DNA from: Microbulbifer sp. TB1203 | Lineage (GTDB): Bacteria > Pseudomonadota > Gammaproteobacteria > Pseudomonadales > Cellvibrionaceae | Length of the DNA stretch: 64,000 bases | Assembly: GCF_030997045.1 (NCBI RefSeq) | Contig: NZ_CP116899.1 | Location: forward strand, 2,367,501-2,431,500 | Direction of reading: 5' to 3' | Part shown: positions 28,515 through 36,224 of the stretch, in pieces | How positions within the stretch are numbered: the stretch's first letter is position 1 | How the letters are laid out: every line of letters begins with the position of its first letter | Notes under the pieces: model-generated | Told to the model about the DNA's origin: nothing | The model's database searches: none | The model's input: the letters and a program-made list of their open reading frames with translations, nothing else | Made by a program: the position numbers and the translations under genes

Positions 28515-29566
28515 CCCCGGCCCCGGAGCGGCGTCAACTGATTGGGTGGATAGAAGAGGCTGTGGCTGCGGGTGCCCGCAGAGGCCGGGCCTGTGCGGAG
28601 GTTGGGATCAGTCTGCGGACCCTGCAGCGCTGGACTGCCCAGGGGGCGCCGCAAGAAGACCGGCGACCCGATGCACAGAGGCCAGAGCCACACAACAAAC
28701 TGGCGGAAGAGGAACGGCAGGCGATCCTGGCCGCGTGCAACAGTCCGGAGTTTGCCAGCAAGCCACCGGGCCAGATAGTGCCCACGCTGGCGGACCGCGG
28801 CGAGTATATTGCGTCAGAATCGAGCTTCTACCGAACGTTAAGGGATGCGGACCAACTGCATCATCGCGGACGGTCGAAGTCCAGGAAGAAACGCAAGGCC
28901 CCCGCCACCTTTGTGGCCGAGGCGCCCAACCAAGTGTGGACCTGGGACATCACCTATTTGCCGTCATCGGTGAAGGGGCTGTATTACTACCTGTATCTGG
29001 TGGAAGACATCTATAGCCGTAAGGGCGTGGTCTGGGAAGTACACGAGAGCGAGTCCGGCGAACATGCGGCGGTGCTGATACAGCGGGCTATGCTGCGGGA
29101 GCAGTGTTTTTGCAGTCCCCCGGTATTGCACTCCGACAACGGCGCGCCGATGAAGTCGCAGACCTTGCAGACCAAGCTGTACGATCTGGGCATCCAGGCT
29201 TCGCACAGTCGCCCACGGGTGAGCAACGATAACCCCTACTCGGAATCGTTGTTCCGCACGGTGAAATACTGTCCACGCTGGCCCTCGGAGGGCTTTGCTT
29301 CACTGGACGAGGCGAGGCAGTGGGTAGAGAGATTTATGCACTGGTACAACCACGAGCATCTGCATAGTGGCATCAAGTATGTCACCCCGGCGGACAGGCA
29401 TGACGGCAAGGATGTGGCCCTATTATCCGAGCGGGAGAAAGTCTACAAGCTGGCGAGGGAAAGAAATCCATCGCGCTGGTCTGGAGAGACAAGGGACTGG
29501 ACACCGGTTGGTGCAGTGGCCCTAAATCCACAGAAAGAAGAACCAGAAACCAAAGTCGCAGCGTAA
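28511..29566 (+). CDS. IS3-family transposase OrfB (DDE integrase)
   Basis: The 351-residue protein has an N-terminal HTH (GISLRTLQRW) and HTH_21-like linker, then an rve integrase core. The catalytic triad is visible: Asp in WTWDITYLP, Asp in LHSDNGAPM and Glu in NPYSESLFRTVK. The order and spacing (NDNPYSES, then YNHEHLHSGIKYVTP) match IS3 elements. The frame opens at 28268 but the ATG overlapping the orfA stop is the natural start, giving either coupled translation or a programmed fusion. The gene appears intact, so the element may still be active. Confidence 0.93.
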   Translation: MTPAPERRQLIGWIEEAVAAGARRGRACAEVGISLRTLQRWTAQGAPQEDRRPDAQRPEPHNKLAEEERQAILAACNSPEFASKPPGQIVPTLADRGEYIASESSFYRTLRDADQLHHRGRSKSRKKRKAPATFVAEAPNQVWTWDITYLPSSVKGLYYYLYLVEDIYSRKGVVWEVHESESGEHAAVLIQRAMLREQCFCSPPVLHSDNGAPMKSQTLQTKLYDLGIQASHSRPRVSNDNPYSESLFRTVKYCPRWPSEGFASLDEARQWVERFMHWYNHEHLHSGIKYVTPADRHDGKDVALLSEREKVYKLARERNPSRWSGETRDWTPVGAVALNPQKEEPETKVAA

Positions 29567-29600
29567 CGAAAAAAGGCGACAACTATCTTGAAAAACGCCG

Positions 29601-29934
29601 ATGCGTCGCTACCTTCAGCCAACTTCAAGTTCATTTCCTCTTCATACAAAGGAACAACACTAAAGAACTCAATTATCTTACTATCGTTAATTTTCAACTT
29701 ATAAAAATCCTTCGGCAGATTGATCGAAGGCAAAATGATTACCCCATTGAATTTTGTATTTTCAGCAAATGGTTCTGCGGGGTCGCCATTTGGTATGGTA
29801 CGCCCCCAAGCCAACTAGGTATCATATTTATGAGGAAATCTGGCTAAGAACTTCAGCTCCCACTCTCTTTCTCCATCCGTGTACCTAAATATGGGCGCCC
29901 CGGACATAGATACCAGATTATCATTCTTACTCAT
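29601..29934 (-). pseudogene. 5' fragment of a SUFU-domain (immunity-type) gene, with internal stop
   Basis: A GGAGGA site precedes ATG at 29934. The frame reads MSKNDNLVSMSGAPIFRYTD and on to ARFPHKYDT, hits TAG at 29817-29815, and continues in the same frame as LAWGRTIPNGDPAEPF and later VVPLYEEEMNLKLAEGSDA up to the IS. These are the conserved segments of the bacterial SUFU family (PF05076), often immunity proteins for polymorphic toxins. The TAG sits where homologues have a residue such as Trp. Homologues also have about 100 more residues between the FRYTDGEREWE and LKFLARFPH segments, so an internal deletion is likely. Three independent lesions mark this as a decayed gene. Confidence 0.85.
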
Positions 29935-30097
29935 TCATTCCTCCGATGGTTTATTGTTAGCCTTTCAAGTTTCTGACACATCATACCTACACCGATGGTC
30001 TTTGCTATGTGCTTAAAAGCCCAGCAATTCCTTGGTTACAATTCCCATGGGTGCCTATAAGGCATCCGGTGGGCTGTATTCAGCTGCCAATCGATCA

Positions 30098-30601
30098 TCA
30101 GTCAGTCAGCATCATACGCAGCTTCAGACCCCATTTGGAGGTAGCTCCGGATGTTACCCAGCTGACATTGCCACTGCTGTCGACAATCACAATGGTCGGG
30201 GTTACGCGGATACCCCAGCTGTTGCTGAGCGCTCCATTGGGGTCGTTGATGGTGGGAAACTGCAAATCGTTACGCTGCAGGTACTCAGTCACTTCGCTGT
30301 CGCTACCGGACTGCATGGCCACGGAGATGACTTGGTGATCGGTGGTTAGGTCGGTAATGGTTGGTGACACCACCCGGCAATAGGGACACCAGGTGGCCCA
30401 GAAATAAATGAGCACCGGCCCCCGGGCGGTCATCTGTTGCAGGTCCAGATACTCCCCTTCCAGCGATCTACCCGCCAGGGGCGGCGCCTTTTTTGTGGGA
30501 ATATCCCGCTGCTGGTAGTAGCCCACGGCGCTCACAATCAGCACGGCCATCAGCACAAAGCCGACCAGATTTCGCAGCGCCGCGATCCATTTTTTCCGCA
30601 A
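30098..30601 (-). CDS. Membrane-anchored TlpA/ScsD-like thiol oxidoreductase
   Basis: The 167-residue protein has one N-terminal membrane anchor (about 6-26) and a periplasmic thioredoxin fold. The active site is WCPYC in FWATWCPYCRV, and the cis-proline segment is GIRVTPTIVIVD. It is the last gene of a three-gene thiol-redox operon and fits ScsD-type protein disulfide oxidoreductases. The frame opens at 30694, which would overlap the previous gene by 71 bp. A TTG at 30601 preceded by GGGAG and giving MRKKWIAALRN is preferred but not certain. Probable role: keeping a periplasmic partner reduced with electrons from the ScsB/DsbD-like protein. Confidence 0.82.
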   Translation of the reverse strand: MRKKWIAALRNLVGFVLMAVLIVSAVGYYQQRDIPTKKAPPLAGRSLEGEYLDLQQMTARGPVLIYFWATWCPYCRVVSPTITDLTTDHQVISVAMQSGSDSEVTEYLQRNDLQFPTINDPNGALSNSWGIRVTPTIVIVDSSGNVSWVTSGATSKWGLKLRMMLTD

Positions 30602-30623
30602 CGGAATACTCCCGTACAGGCGA

Positions 30624-31244
30624 TCAGTACTTGACGCTGCAGCCGTAGGCGCGGGACGAGGCGACGGCAACGGCTTCACCACCCAGCGAGGCATCCAGCG
30701 CGGCGGCGACGTAGTTCCTGGAATCCGGAATCACCGCCGGATTTGCGGAATCGTTGTCATCGATGGCGCCGGCGTAAACCACTTTGCCCTCCGGGTTGAT
30801 CACAAACATATGCGGCGTGGTCTTGGCACCGTAGGCGCGGCCCATGTTGCCGTCGGCGTCCAGCAGGAAGGGCGCGCTGGCATTCAGTCCGTGGCTTTCG
30901 GCTACTTCGAGGGCCTGGGCCGGCTCCAGATAGCCCTGTTTGCCCTTGGCGGAGGAGATCACCGTCAGCCACTTGGCGTCCCGCCCGGTGTATTTTTTCT
31001 GTAGGGCCTGCATATTGCCGCTGCCGTAGTGCTTTTTCACGTAGGGGCAATCCTTGTTGAACCACTCGATGACCAGCCATTGGCCCTCGTAGTCGGCCAG
31101 CGAGTGGGTTTTGCCCTGGGCGTCGACTTCGGAAAAGGCCGGGGCTTTCTCCCCGGGTGTCGCTACCGCCAGCGCCAGGGTGGGCGCGGCGAAGACCAGT
31201 GGCAGCAGAAGGCTGCGGATCAGTTGCTTTCCTTTTATTCTCAT
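30624..31244 (-). CDS. Secreted redoxin/AhpC-TSA domain protein
   Basis: The 206-residue exported protein has a signal peptide ending near ALAVA (about residue 27). A redoxin fold follows, with a single active-site cysteine in WFNKDCPYVKKHYG (about residue 66) rather than CxxC, and the cis-Pro loop KTTPHMFVI. A second cysteine lies five residues from the C terminus (AYGCSVKY) and might resolve the first. It overlaps the upstream ScsB/DsbD-like gene by 4 bp (ATGA) and is probably reduced by it. A peroxiredoxin-like role is plausible but not proven. Confidence 0.82.
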   Translation of the reverse strand: MRIKGKQLIRSLLLPLVFAAPTLALAVATPGEKAPAFSEVDAQGKTHSLADYEGQWLVIEWFNKDCPYVKKHYGSGNMQALQKKYTGRDAKWLTVISSAKGKQGYLEPAQALEVAESHGLNASAPFLLDADGNMGRAYGAKTTPHMFVINPEGKVVYAGAIDDNDSANPAVIPDSRNYVAAALDASLGGEAVAVASSRAYGCSVKY

Positions 31245-33286
31245 GGCGTATCGTCCTCTGTAAGTTGAAGGGTGTGCTCTTCGAACAGTGCTGCGATCAT
31301 GCGCTCCTGCAGAATCTGTGGCAAAAGTTCGGGCCCGCCCGCGCCCGGCGGATACCAGGCGTACACCGGAACCGAATTGCGGCCCAGTTCGGCCAGGGCC
31401 CGGGTGATCTCCGGGTTGTGGTTGGTCCAGTCCGCGCGCACCAGCATGACGTCGTGGGTTTCAAACAAATCCATCACCGCCGGCGACTCCAGTACCAGCT
31501 TCTTGTTCACCTGACAGGTGATACACCAAGCGGCAGTGTAATCGATAAACACCGCGCGTCGGTCTGCCCGCGCCCGGTCGATGGCGGCGCGGTCGTAGGC
31601 TTGCCAGCTGCCCAGAGCCAGCGACTGTGTCTGCGGTTCGGGCGTCGCGCGCAGTGTGCCGAAGGCAGTCACCATCGCGGCAACCGCCATCAGAGTGCCG
31701 ACCGCCCTGCCCGCCCCGGAAAACGTGCGCCCGAGCCACAGGGCAAAAACCACCGCCAGCAGCAACAGGGTGCCGATCAGCCAGCCGCTTTCCCCCACCA
31801 ATCGCCCGAGTACCCAGAGCAGCCAGATGACCGTAGCGTAAAGCGGAAAGGCGAGCAGCTGGCGCAGTTTGTCCATCCAGGAGCCGGGCGCGGGCAGCCG
31901 GTTCAGCAGCCCGGGGCTGGCGCAGAGCAGCAGGAAGGGCGCGGCCAACCCGGCGCCGAGACCGAGAAACACCGCCATCGCGGATGCCGCGGGCAGCACC
32001 GCCGCGGCGCCGAGGGCGGCGCCCATAAAGGGGCCGGTGCAGGGCGCGGCGACAAATACCGCCAGCACGCCGGTGGCGAAACAGCCGCCGCGACTGTTAC
32101 CGGCCACAGTCATCAATCGGTGCCCGAATTCAAATACGCCGCTGAAAGACAGCGCCATCAGCCAGAACAACAGAATCAGCGCCAACACCACCGGCGCCGA
32201 CTGCAACTGGAACCCCCAGCCCACCGCGGTGCCGCCGGCGCGCAGGACCAGCAGCAAAGCGCCCAGGACGGCGAAAGTGGCCAGCACACCGGCGCTGTAG
32301 ACCAGCCCCTCACGCACCCGGCCGGCCGTGCCGGTACCCGCGTTGACCAGGCCGAACAGCTTGATCGACAGCACCGGGAAGACACAGGGCATCAGGTTCA
32401 GGATAACGCCGCCGGCAAAGGCCGCCAGTAACAGCCACCAAAGCGCCGGCGGTTCACTCGCGCGGGACATCGGCACGCCGCCGAAAGGCACCTCATTTAA
32501 TTGCCAGGCGCGCTCGCCGTCTGTCAGTACGAAGCCCGTGGATTCCGGCAATGGTGTGCCGGGGACGCGGGTAAAGGTGTAGTGAAGCCGATCGCCGTCA
32601 ATGCGCCGTTCGGGCTCGGCCGCGGTGAGCAGGCCGCCGTTCAGCGGGAAAATCTGTGGCATGCCACCGCTCTCCCGGGCCAGCGTCAGTTGTACCTTAT
32701 CGGCACCGGCTTCCGACAGAGCTACCATCTTCCAGGGGCTGGCGGAGCCCGGCTGCGGAATGCGCGCTGCAAAGCGATCGCGCAGCGCGAGATCGTCGCC
32801 GACCCAGTTGGCGGCCTCCCGCAGCGGTCGCTCGAGGCTCATGGTGCCGAAGCCGGGAATGCACTCCACTTTGCACACCAGCCACTCCAGGTTCACTTTC
32901 AGGGAAATCTGGCGAGCACCGGGGACAGGGGTTACATCGAAAAGGTAGGCGACATCGCCCTCGTAGCCGAGGTTGGTCAGGTGTTCAATCGGCAGGCGCA
33001 CCGGAAAGGGCCACCGGGTATCCCCTACCTCGGCGCCCCCGGCGGTGAAATCGAAGCGCGGCGCGGCGCCGGAATCCCCCGCATTGCGCCAGTAAACGTG
33101 CCACCCCGGATCGACTTCGAAATAAAAACCGATGGTTTCCGTTTCATCGGCGGCAAAGGTATCAGGCGCCAGCCAGCGCACGCGCACATGGTCGCCGCTG
33201 GCACTGTCCTGGGCGGAGGCCATCGCGGCGGCGAACAGCAGAAAAGCTGCAAGAATGGTTTTTGCGACACTGTGCACAGTGGACAC
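31241..33286 (-). CDS. ScsB/DsbD-family transmembrane thiol-disulfide reductase
   Basis: The 681-residue protein has three redox modules. After a signal peptide (ending near MASAQ) comes a periplasmic beta domain with WLVCKVECIPG. Next is an eight-span DsbD membrane domain whose two cysteines lie in LMPCVFPVLS and VAAPCTGPFMG. Last is a C-terminal thioredoxin domain with WCITC in YTAAWCITCQVNKK. It moves electrons from cytosolic thioredoxin to periplasmic partners. The long N-terminal domain and the two downstream thioredoxin-fold genes favour ScsB over classical DsbD. GTG at 33286 follows AAAGAGG; a GTG two codons earlier (33292) is the alternative start. Confidence 0.88.
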   Translation of the reverse strand: MSTVHSVAKTILAAFLLFAAAMASAQDSASGDHVRVRWLAPDTFAADETETIGFYFEVDPGWHVYWRNAGDSGAAPRFDFTAGGAEVGDTRWPFPVRLPIEHLTNLGYEGDVAYLFDVTPVPGARQISLKVNLEWLVCKVECIPGFGTMSLERPLREAANWVGDDLALRDRFAARIPQPGSASPWKMVALSEAGADKVQLTLARESGGMPQIFPLNGGLLTAAEPERRIDGDRLHYTFTRVPGTPLPESTGFVLTDGERAWQLNEVPFGGVPMSRASEPPALWWLLLAAFAGGVILNLMPCVFPVLSIKLFGLVNAGTGTAGRVREGLVYSAGVLATFAVLGALLLVLRAGGTAVGWGFQLQSAPVVLALILLFWLMALSFSGVFEFGHRLMTVAGNSRGGCFATGVLAVFVAAPCTGPFMGAALGAAAVLPAASAMAVFLGLGAGLAAPFLLLCASPGLLNRLPAPGSWMDKLRQLLAFPLYATVIWLLWVLGRLVGESGWLIGTLLLLAVVFALWLGRTFSGAGRAVGTLMAVAAMVTAFGTLRATPEPQTQSLALGSWQAYDRAAIDRARADRRAVFIDYTAAWCITCQVNKKLVLESPAVMDLFETHDVMLVRADWTNHNPEITRALAELGRNSVPVYAWYPPGAGGPELLPQILQERMIAALFEEHTLQLTEDDTP

Positions 33287-33498
33287 TGACACCTCTTTCG
33301 ATATTGGCCGGAAGCTTCCATCGCCCGCAGTCGGGAGCGGGGCACCGACGTTATTTTTATTTCGGATACCCCATTCAAGCGGATTGCCCGGTCGGCTGCA
33401 AACCCGTTGCGACCAATGCCCGGCAATTGTGGGCGATTGGTGGGATCGGGCCGGTTAACAGGCGGTCCGCAGGGCCACAATCTGAGAGGTTCGCCTGA

Positions 33499-33523
33499 CA
33501 GATTTTTGCTCCTGCAAAATCTG
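33499..33523. terminator. Hairpin upstream of the scs-like operon
   Basis: CAGATTTT and AAAATCTG form an 8-bp stem around TGCTCCTGC. It lies downstream of trmO (minus strand, stop at 33633) after a tandem repeat and may end that transcript. The AT-rich stem is weak and no clear T-run follows, so the assignment is tentative. Confidence 0.35.
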
Positions 33524-33530
33524 TATTTCC

Positions 33531-33605
33531 GCTGGGCGGCACTCCGCTGGGCGGCACTCCGCTGGGCGGCACTCCGCTGGGCGGCACTCCGCTGAGCGGC
33601 ATTCC
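33531..33605. repeat. Five tandem copies of a 15-bp unit
   Basis: The unit GCTGGGCGGCACTCC is repeated exactly four times and then once with two changes (GCTGAGCGGCATTCC), totalling 75 bp. It lies in the 346-bp gap between trmO and the ScsB-like gene. The length is a multiple of three, so a frame on the minus strand reads repeated SGVPP, but no credible gene encloses it. There are no spacers, so it is not a CRISPR. Confidence 0.95.
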
Positions 33606-33632
33606 GCCATCCATGGCGGTCACAGCAGGCTC

Positions 33633-34313
33633 CTACGGGTCAAGTGCCACTACTTCGATACCGGATTCGGTATAGCGCCAGCGCAGATTGAAGCCACACA
33701 GCTGCATGCCATAAATCCGCTGCGGGTCCGGCTTCTGGTAGGCGGGTTTCGGGTCCTGGCCCAATAGCTGCTCGATCAGGCGGGGAAGATCCGTATCCCA
33801 GTCGTCCTTGAAGGCATGTGCCTTTTGCATTATTTCTTCGGGAATAAATACCGGCAGCAATTGCGGCGCAGCGTCGGCGAATGCACTCTGCGCTTCCGCC
33901 ACCGCATCGGCGTAGGGGATATAGGGTTTGATATCCAGCACCGGGGTGCCGTCCACCAGGTCGGCGCCGCCGACAATCAATTCCACCTTCGGTTTTAACC
34001 GCACTTCCAGCAGGCGCACAACGGACAGGCCGATATTGTTGGGGCGAAAGGGAGAGCGGGTGGCGAGGACGCCGAGTTTTTTATTGCCGCCGAGGCGCGG
34101 CGGGCGCACCTTGGCGGACCACTCGCCAGCGGCCTGATGGAACTGGAAGATTACCCACAGGTGGGTGTTCTGCTCCAGGCCGGCGACAGCGTCTGGGGTA
34201 TTCAGGGGGGGCAACAGCTCGATGGCGGCGCGGCTGGCGTCTGCCAGTAAAGGTTGGCGGGGGACGCCGAATTTTTCTCCGAAGCAGGAGTGAACGGTGG
34301 CGATGGGAGTCAT
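33633..34313 (-). CDS. trmO: tRNA (t6A37)-N6-methyltransferase TrmO (TsaA family)
   Basis: The 226-residue protein methylates N6-threonylcarbamoyladenosine at position 37 of tRNA-Thr in E. coli. It keeps the family beta-barrel signatures EKFGVPRQP, HLWVIFQFHQ, RPPRLGGN, FRPNNIGLS and DLVDGTPVLDIKPY, in that order, and the C-terminal FNLRWRYT. The frame opens at 34352; MTPIATVHSCF at 34313 matches the family start, though no strong ribosome-binding site is visible. A 9-bp hairpin (AAACCGGCA / TGCCGGTTT, 34328-34349) lies just upstream. Confidence 0.92.
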   Translation of the reverse strand: MTPIATVHSCFGEKFGVPRQPLLADASRAAIELLPPLNTPDAVAGLEQNTHLWVIFQFHQAAGEWSAKVRPPRLGGNKKLGVLATRSPFRPNNIGLSVVRLLEVRLKPKVELIVGGADLVDGTPVLDIKPYIPYADAVAEAQSAFADAAPQLLPVFIPEEIMQKAHAFKDDWDTDLPRLIEQLLGQDPKPAYQKPDPQRIYGMQLCGFNLRWRYTESGIEVVALDP

Positions 34314-34399
34314 TTGGAATGCGGACAAACCGGCAGGATTGCCGGTTTGCACAGCCGAAGGCTGCCCCGAAGGGGTGAAGCACAGGGATGTGCTTCATA

Positions 34400-34565
34400 A
34401 ATGATGAATGCGGAACGCGGAATGCGCGGGCGGTTCTTTTGCCAAGCAACAAGAGCATTGGCCGCGACCAGGCTTTGGTAATATCCGCTAGATGGATCGC
34501 GGCCGTGGGCCGCTCCTACAGTGTTTATTTCATATTCCGCATTCATCATTCCGCATTCCGCATTA
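34400..34565. repeat. Inverted GAATGCGG repeats bracketing a REP half
   Basis: The left arm (34400-34426) contains GATGAATGCGGAACGCGGAA. The right arm (34533-34565) contains the complement as repeated CCGCATT units. Between them lies a single REP arm, GGATCGCGGCCGTGGGCCGC then TCCTACA (34492-34520). The structure fills the gap between gabD and trmO and carries no gene. Confidence 0.7.
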
Positions 34566-34566
34566 A

Positions 34567-36024
34567 TCAAATTCCTCCCATGCAGAGGTATTTAATTTCC
34601 AGGTAGTCGTCCAGGCCGTACTTGGAACCCTCGCGTCCGCTACCGGATTGTTTGACGCCGCCGAAGGGGGCCATTTCGTTGGAGACGATGCCCTCATTGA
34701 TGCCCACCATGCCGTATTCCAGGCCCTCGCTGACGCGCCAGATGCGGCCGATGTCGCGGGAATAGAAATAGGAGGCGAGGCCGAATTCGGTGTCGTTGGC
34801 CAGGCGAATGACCTCCTCCTCGGAGGAGAATTTGAACAGAGGCGCCACCGGGCCGAAGATTTCCTCCTTGAACAATCGCATGGTGTCGTCCGCACCGCTG
34901 AGAATCGTGGGGGCATAGAAGCATTCCCCCAAGGAGCTGGGGCCGCCTTCGGCAATGGCTTTGGCGCCCTTTTTCAGCGCATCGTCCACCAGCTCCTGCA
35001 CGCCTTTCACCGCTTTGCTGCTGATCAACGGCCCGACTTCGGTGCCCTCTTCGGCGCCGTTACCCATTTTAAGAGCATTGGTCGCGGCGGTGAATTTCTC
35101 CGCGAACTCGTCGTAGACACCCTCCTGTACGAAGATGCGGTTGGCGCAGACGCAGGTCTGGCCGGCGTTGCGGTATTTGCAGATGATCGCGCCCTTGACC
35201 GCGGCATCGATATCCGCGTCGTCGAAGACGATAAAGGGCGCATTGCCCCCCAGCTCGAGGGAGGTTTTCTTGATGGTCTCGGCGCACTGGGCCTGCAGCT
35301 GTTTGCCCACCGCGGTGGAGCCGGTGAAGGTGAATTTGCGCACCAGGGGGTTGGAGGTCATCTCTTGGCCGATTTCCCTGGCGCTCTTGCCGGCGACTAC
35401 GTTGAACACACCGGCGGGGATGCCCGCTTCCTCTGCCAAGACCCCCAGCGCCAGCGCCGAGAGCGGCGTCTCCGAAGCGGGCTTGGCCACAAAGGGACAG
35501 CCGGCGGCCAGGGCCGGAGCCATTTTGCGCGCGATCATGGCGCTTGGGAAATTCCATGGAGTGATGGAACAGGTAACGCCCACGGACTGCTTGATCACCA
35601 CGATGCGCTTGTCGTTCGACGGCGGAGCGATCACGTCGCCGTAGACCCGCTTGGCCTCCTCGGAAAACCACTCGATATAGTTGGCACCGTAGAGGATTTC
35701 GGTTTTGGATTCCGAGAGCGGCTTGCCCTGTTCAGCGGTGAGAATTTTTGCCAGGTCGTCCGCGTTGGCGACAATCAGGTCGAACCAGCGTCGCATGATT
35801 TTTGCGCGCTCTTTTACCGTGGCATTTCGCCAGTCGGGCCAGGCTTTGTCGGCGGCCTCGATGGCGCGGCGGGTTTCCGCGACGCCGGCGTCGGCGATAG
35901 TGGCGATCGTTTCACCGGTGGCGGGGTTGGTGACATCGAAGGTTTTGCCGGAATCGGCGTCCAGCCATTGGCCGTCTATGTAGGACTGTTTGCGCAGTAG
36001 CGAGGGGTTTTTCAGTTCGAGCAT
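34567..36024 (-). CDS. gabD: Succinate-semialdehyde dehydrogenase (NADP+)
   Basis: The 485-residue aldehyde dehydrogenase oxidises succinate semialdehyde to succinate, the last step of GABA and related amine catabolism. The catalytic cysteine is in NAGQTCVCANRIFVQ, with the adjacent second cysteine typical of GabD. The catalytic glutamate is in SLELGGNAPFIVFDD, and the cofactor loop is FTGSTAVGK. No gabT or regulator adjoins it, so it may act as a stand-alone enzyme or on other semialdehydes. Confidence 0.92.
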   Translation of the reverse strand: MLELKNPSLLRKQSYIDGQWLDADSGKTFDVTNPATGETIATIADAGVAETRRAIEAADKAWPDWRNATVKERAKIMRRWFDLIVANADDLAKILTAEQGKPLSESKTEILYGANYIEWFSEEAKRVYGDVIAPPSNDKRIVVIKQSVGVTCSITPWNFPSAMIARKMAPALAAGCPFVAKPASETPLSALALGVLAEEAGIPAGVFNVVAGKSAREIGQEMTSNPLVRKFTFTGSTAVGKQLQAQCAETIKKTSLELGGNAPFIVFDDADIDAAVKGAIICKYRNAGQTCVCANRIFVQEGVYDEFAEKFTAATNALKMGNGAEEGTEVGPLISSKAVKGVQELVDDALKKGAKAIAEGGPSSLGECFYAPTILSGADDTMRLFKEEIFGPVAPLFKFSSEEEVIRLANDTEFGLASYFYSRDIGRIWRVSEGLEYGMVGINEGIVSNEMAPFGGVKQSGSGREGSKYGLDDYLEIKYLCMGGI

Positions 36025-36047
36025 CTTTGGCCTCCATGTCTGTTTGC

Positions 36048-36130
36048 TGTAGGGGCGGACGTTGACCGCGATCAGACCGCTGAGAGATCGATCGCGGCCA
36101 TGGGCGGATGGCCGCCCCGCCGCTCCTACA
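36048..36130. repeat. REP-like palindrome between der and gabD
   Basis: TGTAGGGGCGGACGTTGACC at the left pairs with a right arm ending GGCCGCCCCGCCGCTCCTACA less the first base. GCGATC and GATCGCGG lie inside the arms. A further GC-rich dyad (GCGGGCCTGCGGCCCGC) follows at about 36139-36155. The gap holds no gene. Confidence 0.78.
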
Positions 36131-36224
36131 ATAACAGCGGGCCTGCGGCCCGCAGGCGGAGCTGGAGCCTTCAGCGCTCAAAGACAAATAGCTCCGCGGT
36201 CCCGGGAACCGAGTCCCGAAGATA

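Larger units (their letters stand above)
27941..29600 (+). mobile_element. IS3-family insertion sequence, 1660 bp, with 4-bp target duplication
   Basis: The ends are 26-bp imperfect inverted repeats sharing the perfect inner part GATAGTTGTCGCC (27954-27966 and its complement at the right end). Both flanks carry ATGC (27937-27940 and 29601-29604). Deleting the element plus one ATGC restores the reading frame of the interrupted SUFU gene. It contains overlapping orfA and orfB. The terminal few bases of the two repeats differ, so the exact ends rest mainly on the duplication and frame restoration. Confidence 0.92.

Noticed and set aside
33531..33605. Possible CRISPR array
   Set aside because: The units are contiguous with no spacers and only 15 bp long.
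33375..33623. 82-codon minus-strand frame with SGVPP repeats
   Set aside because: The repeats come from the 15-bp tandem repeat being a multiple of three; no ribosome-binding site or conserved part surrounds it.
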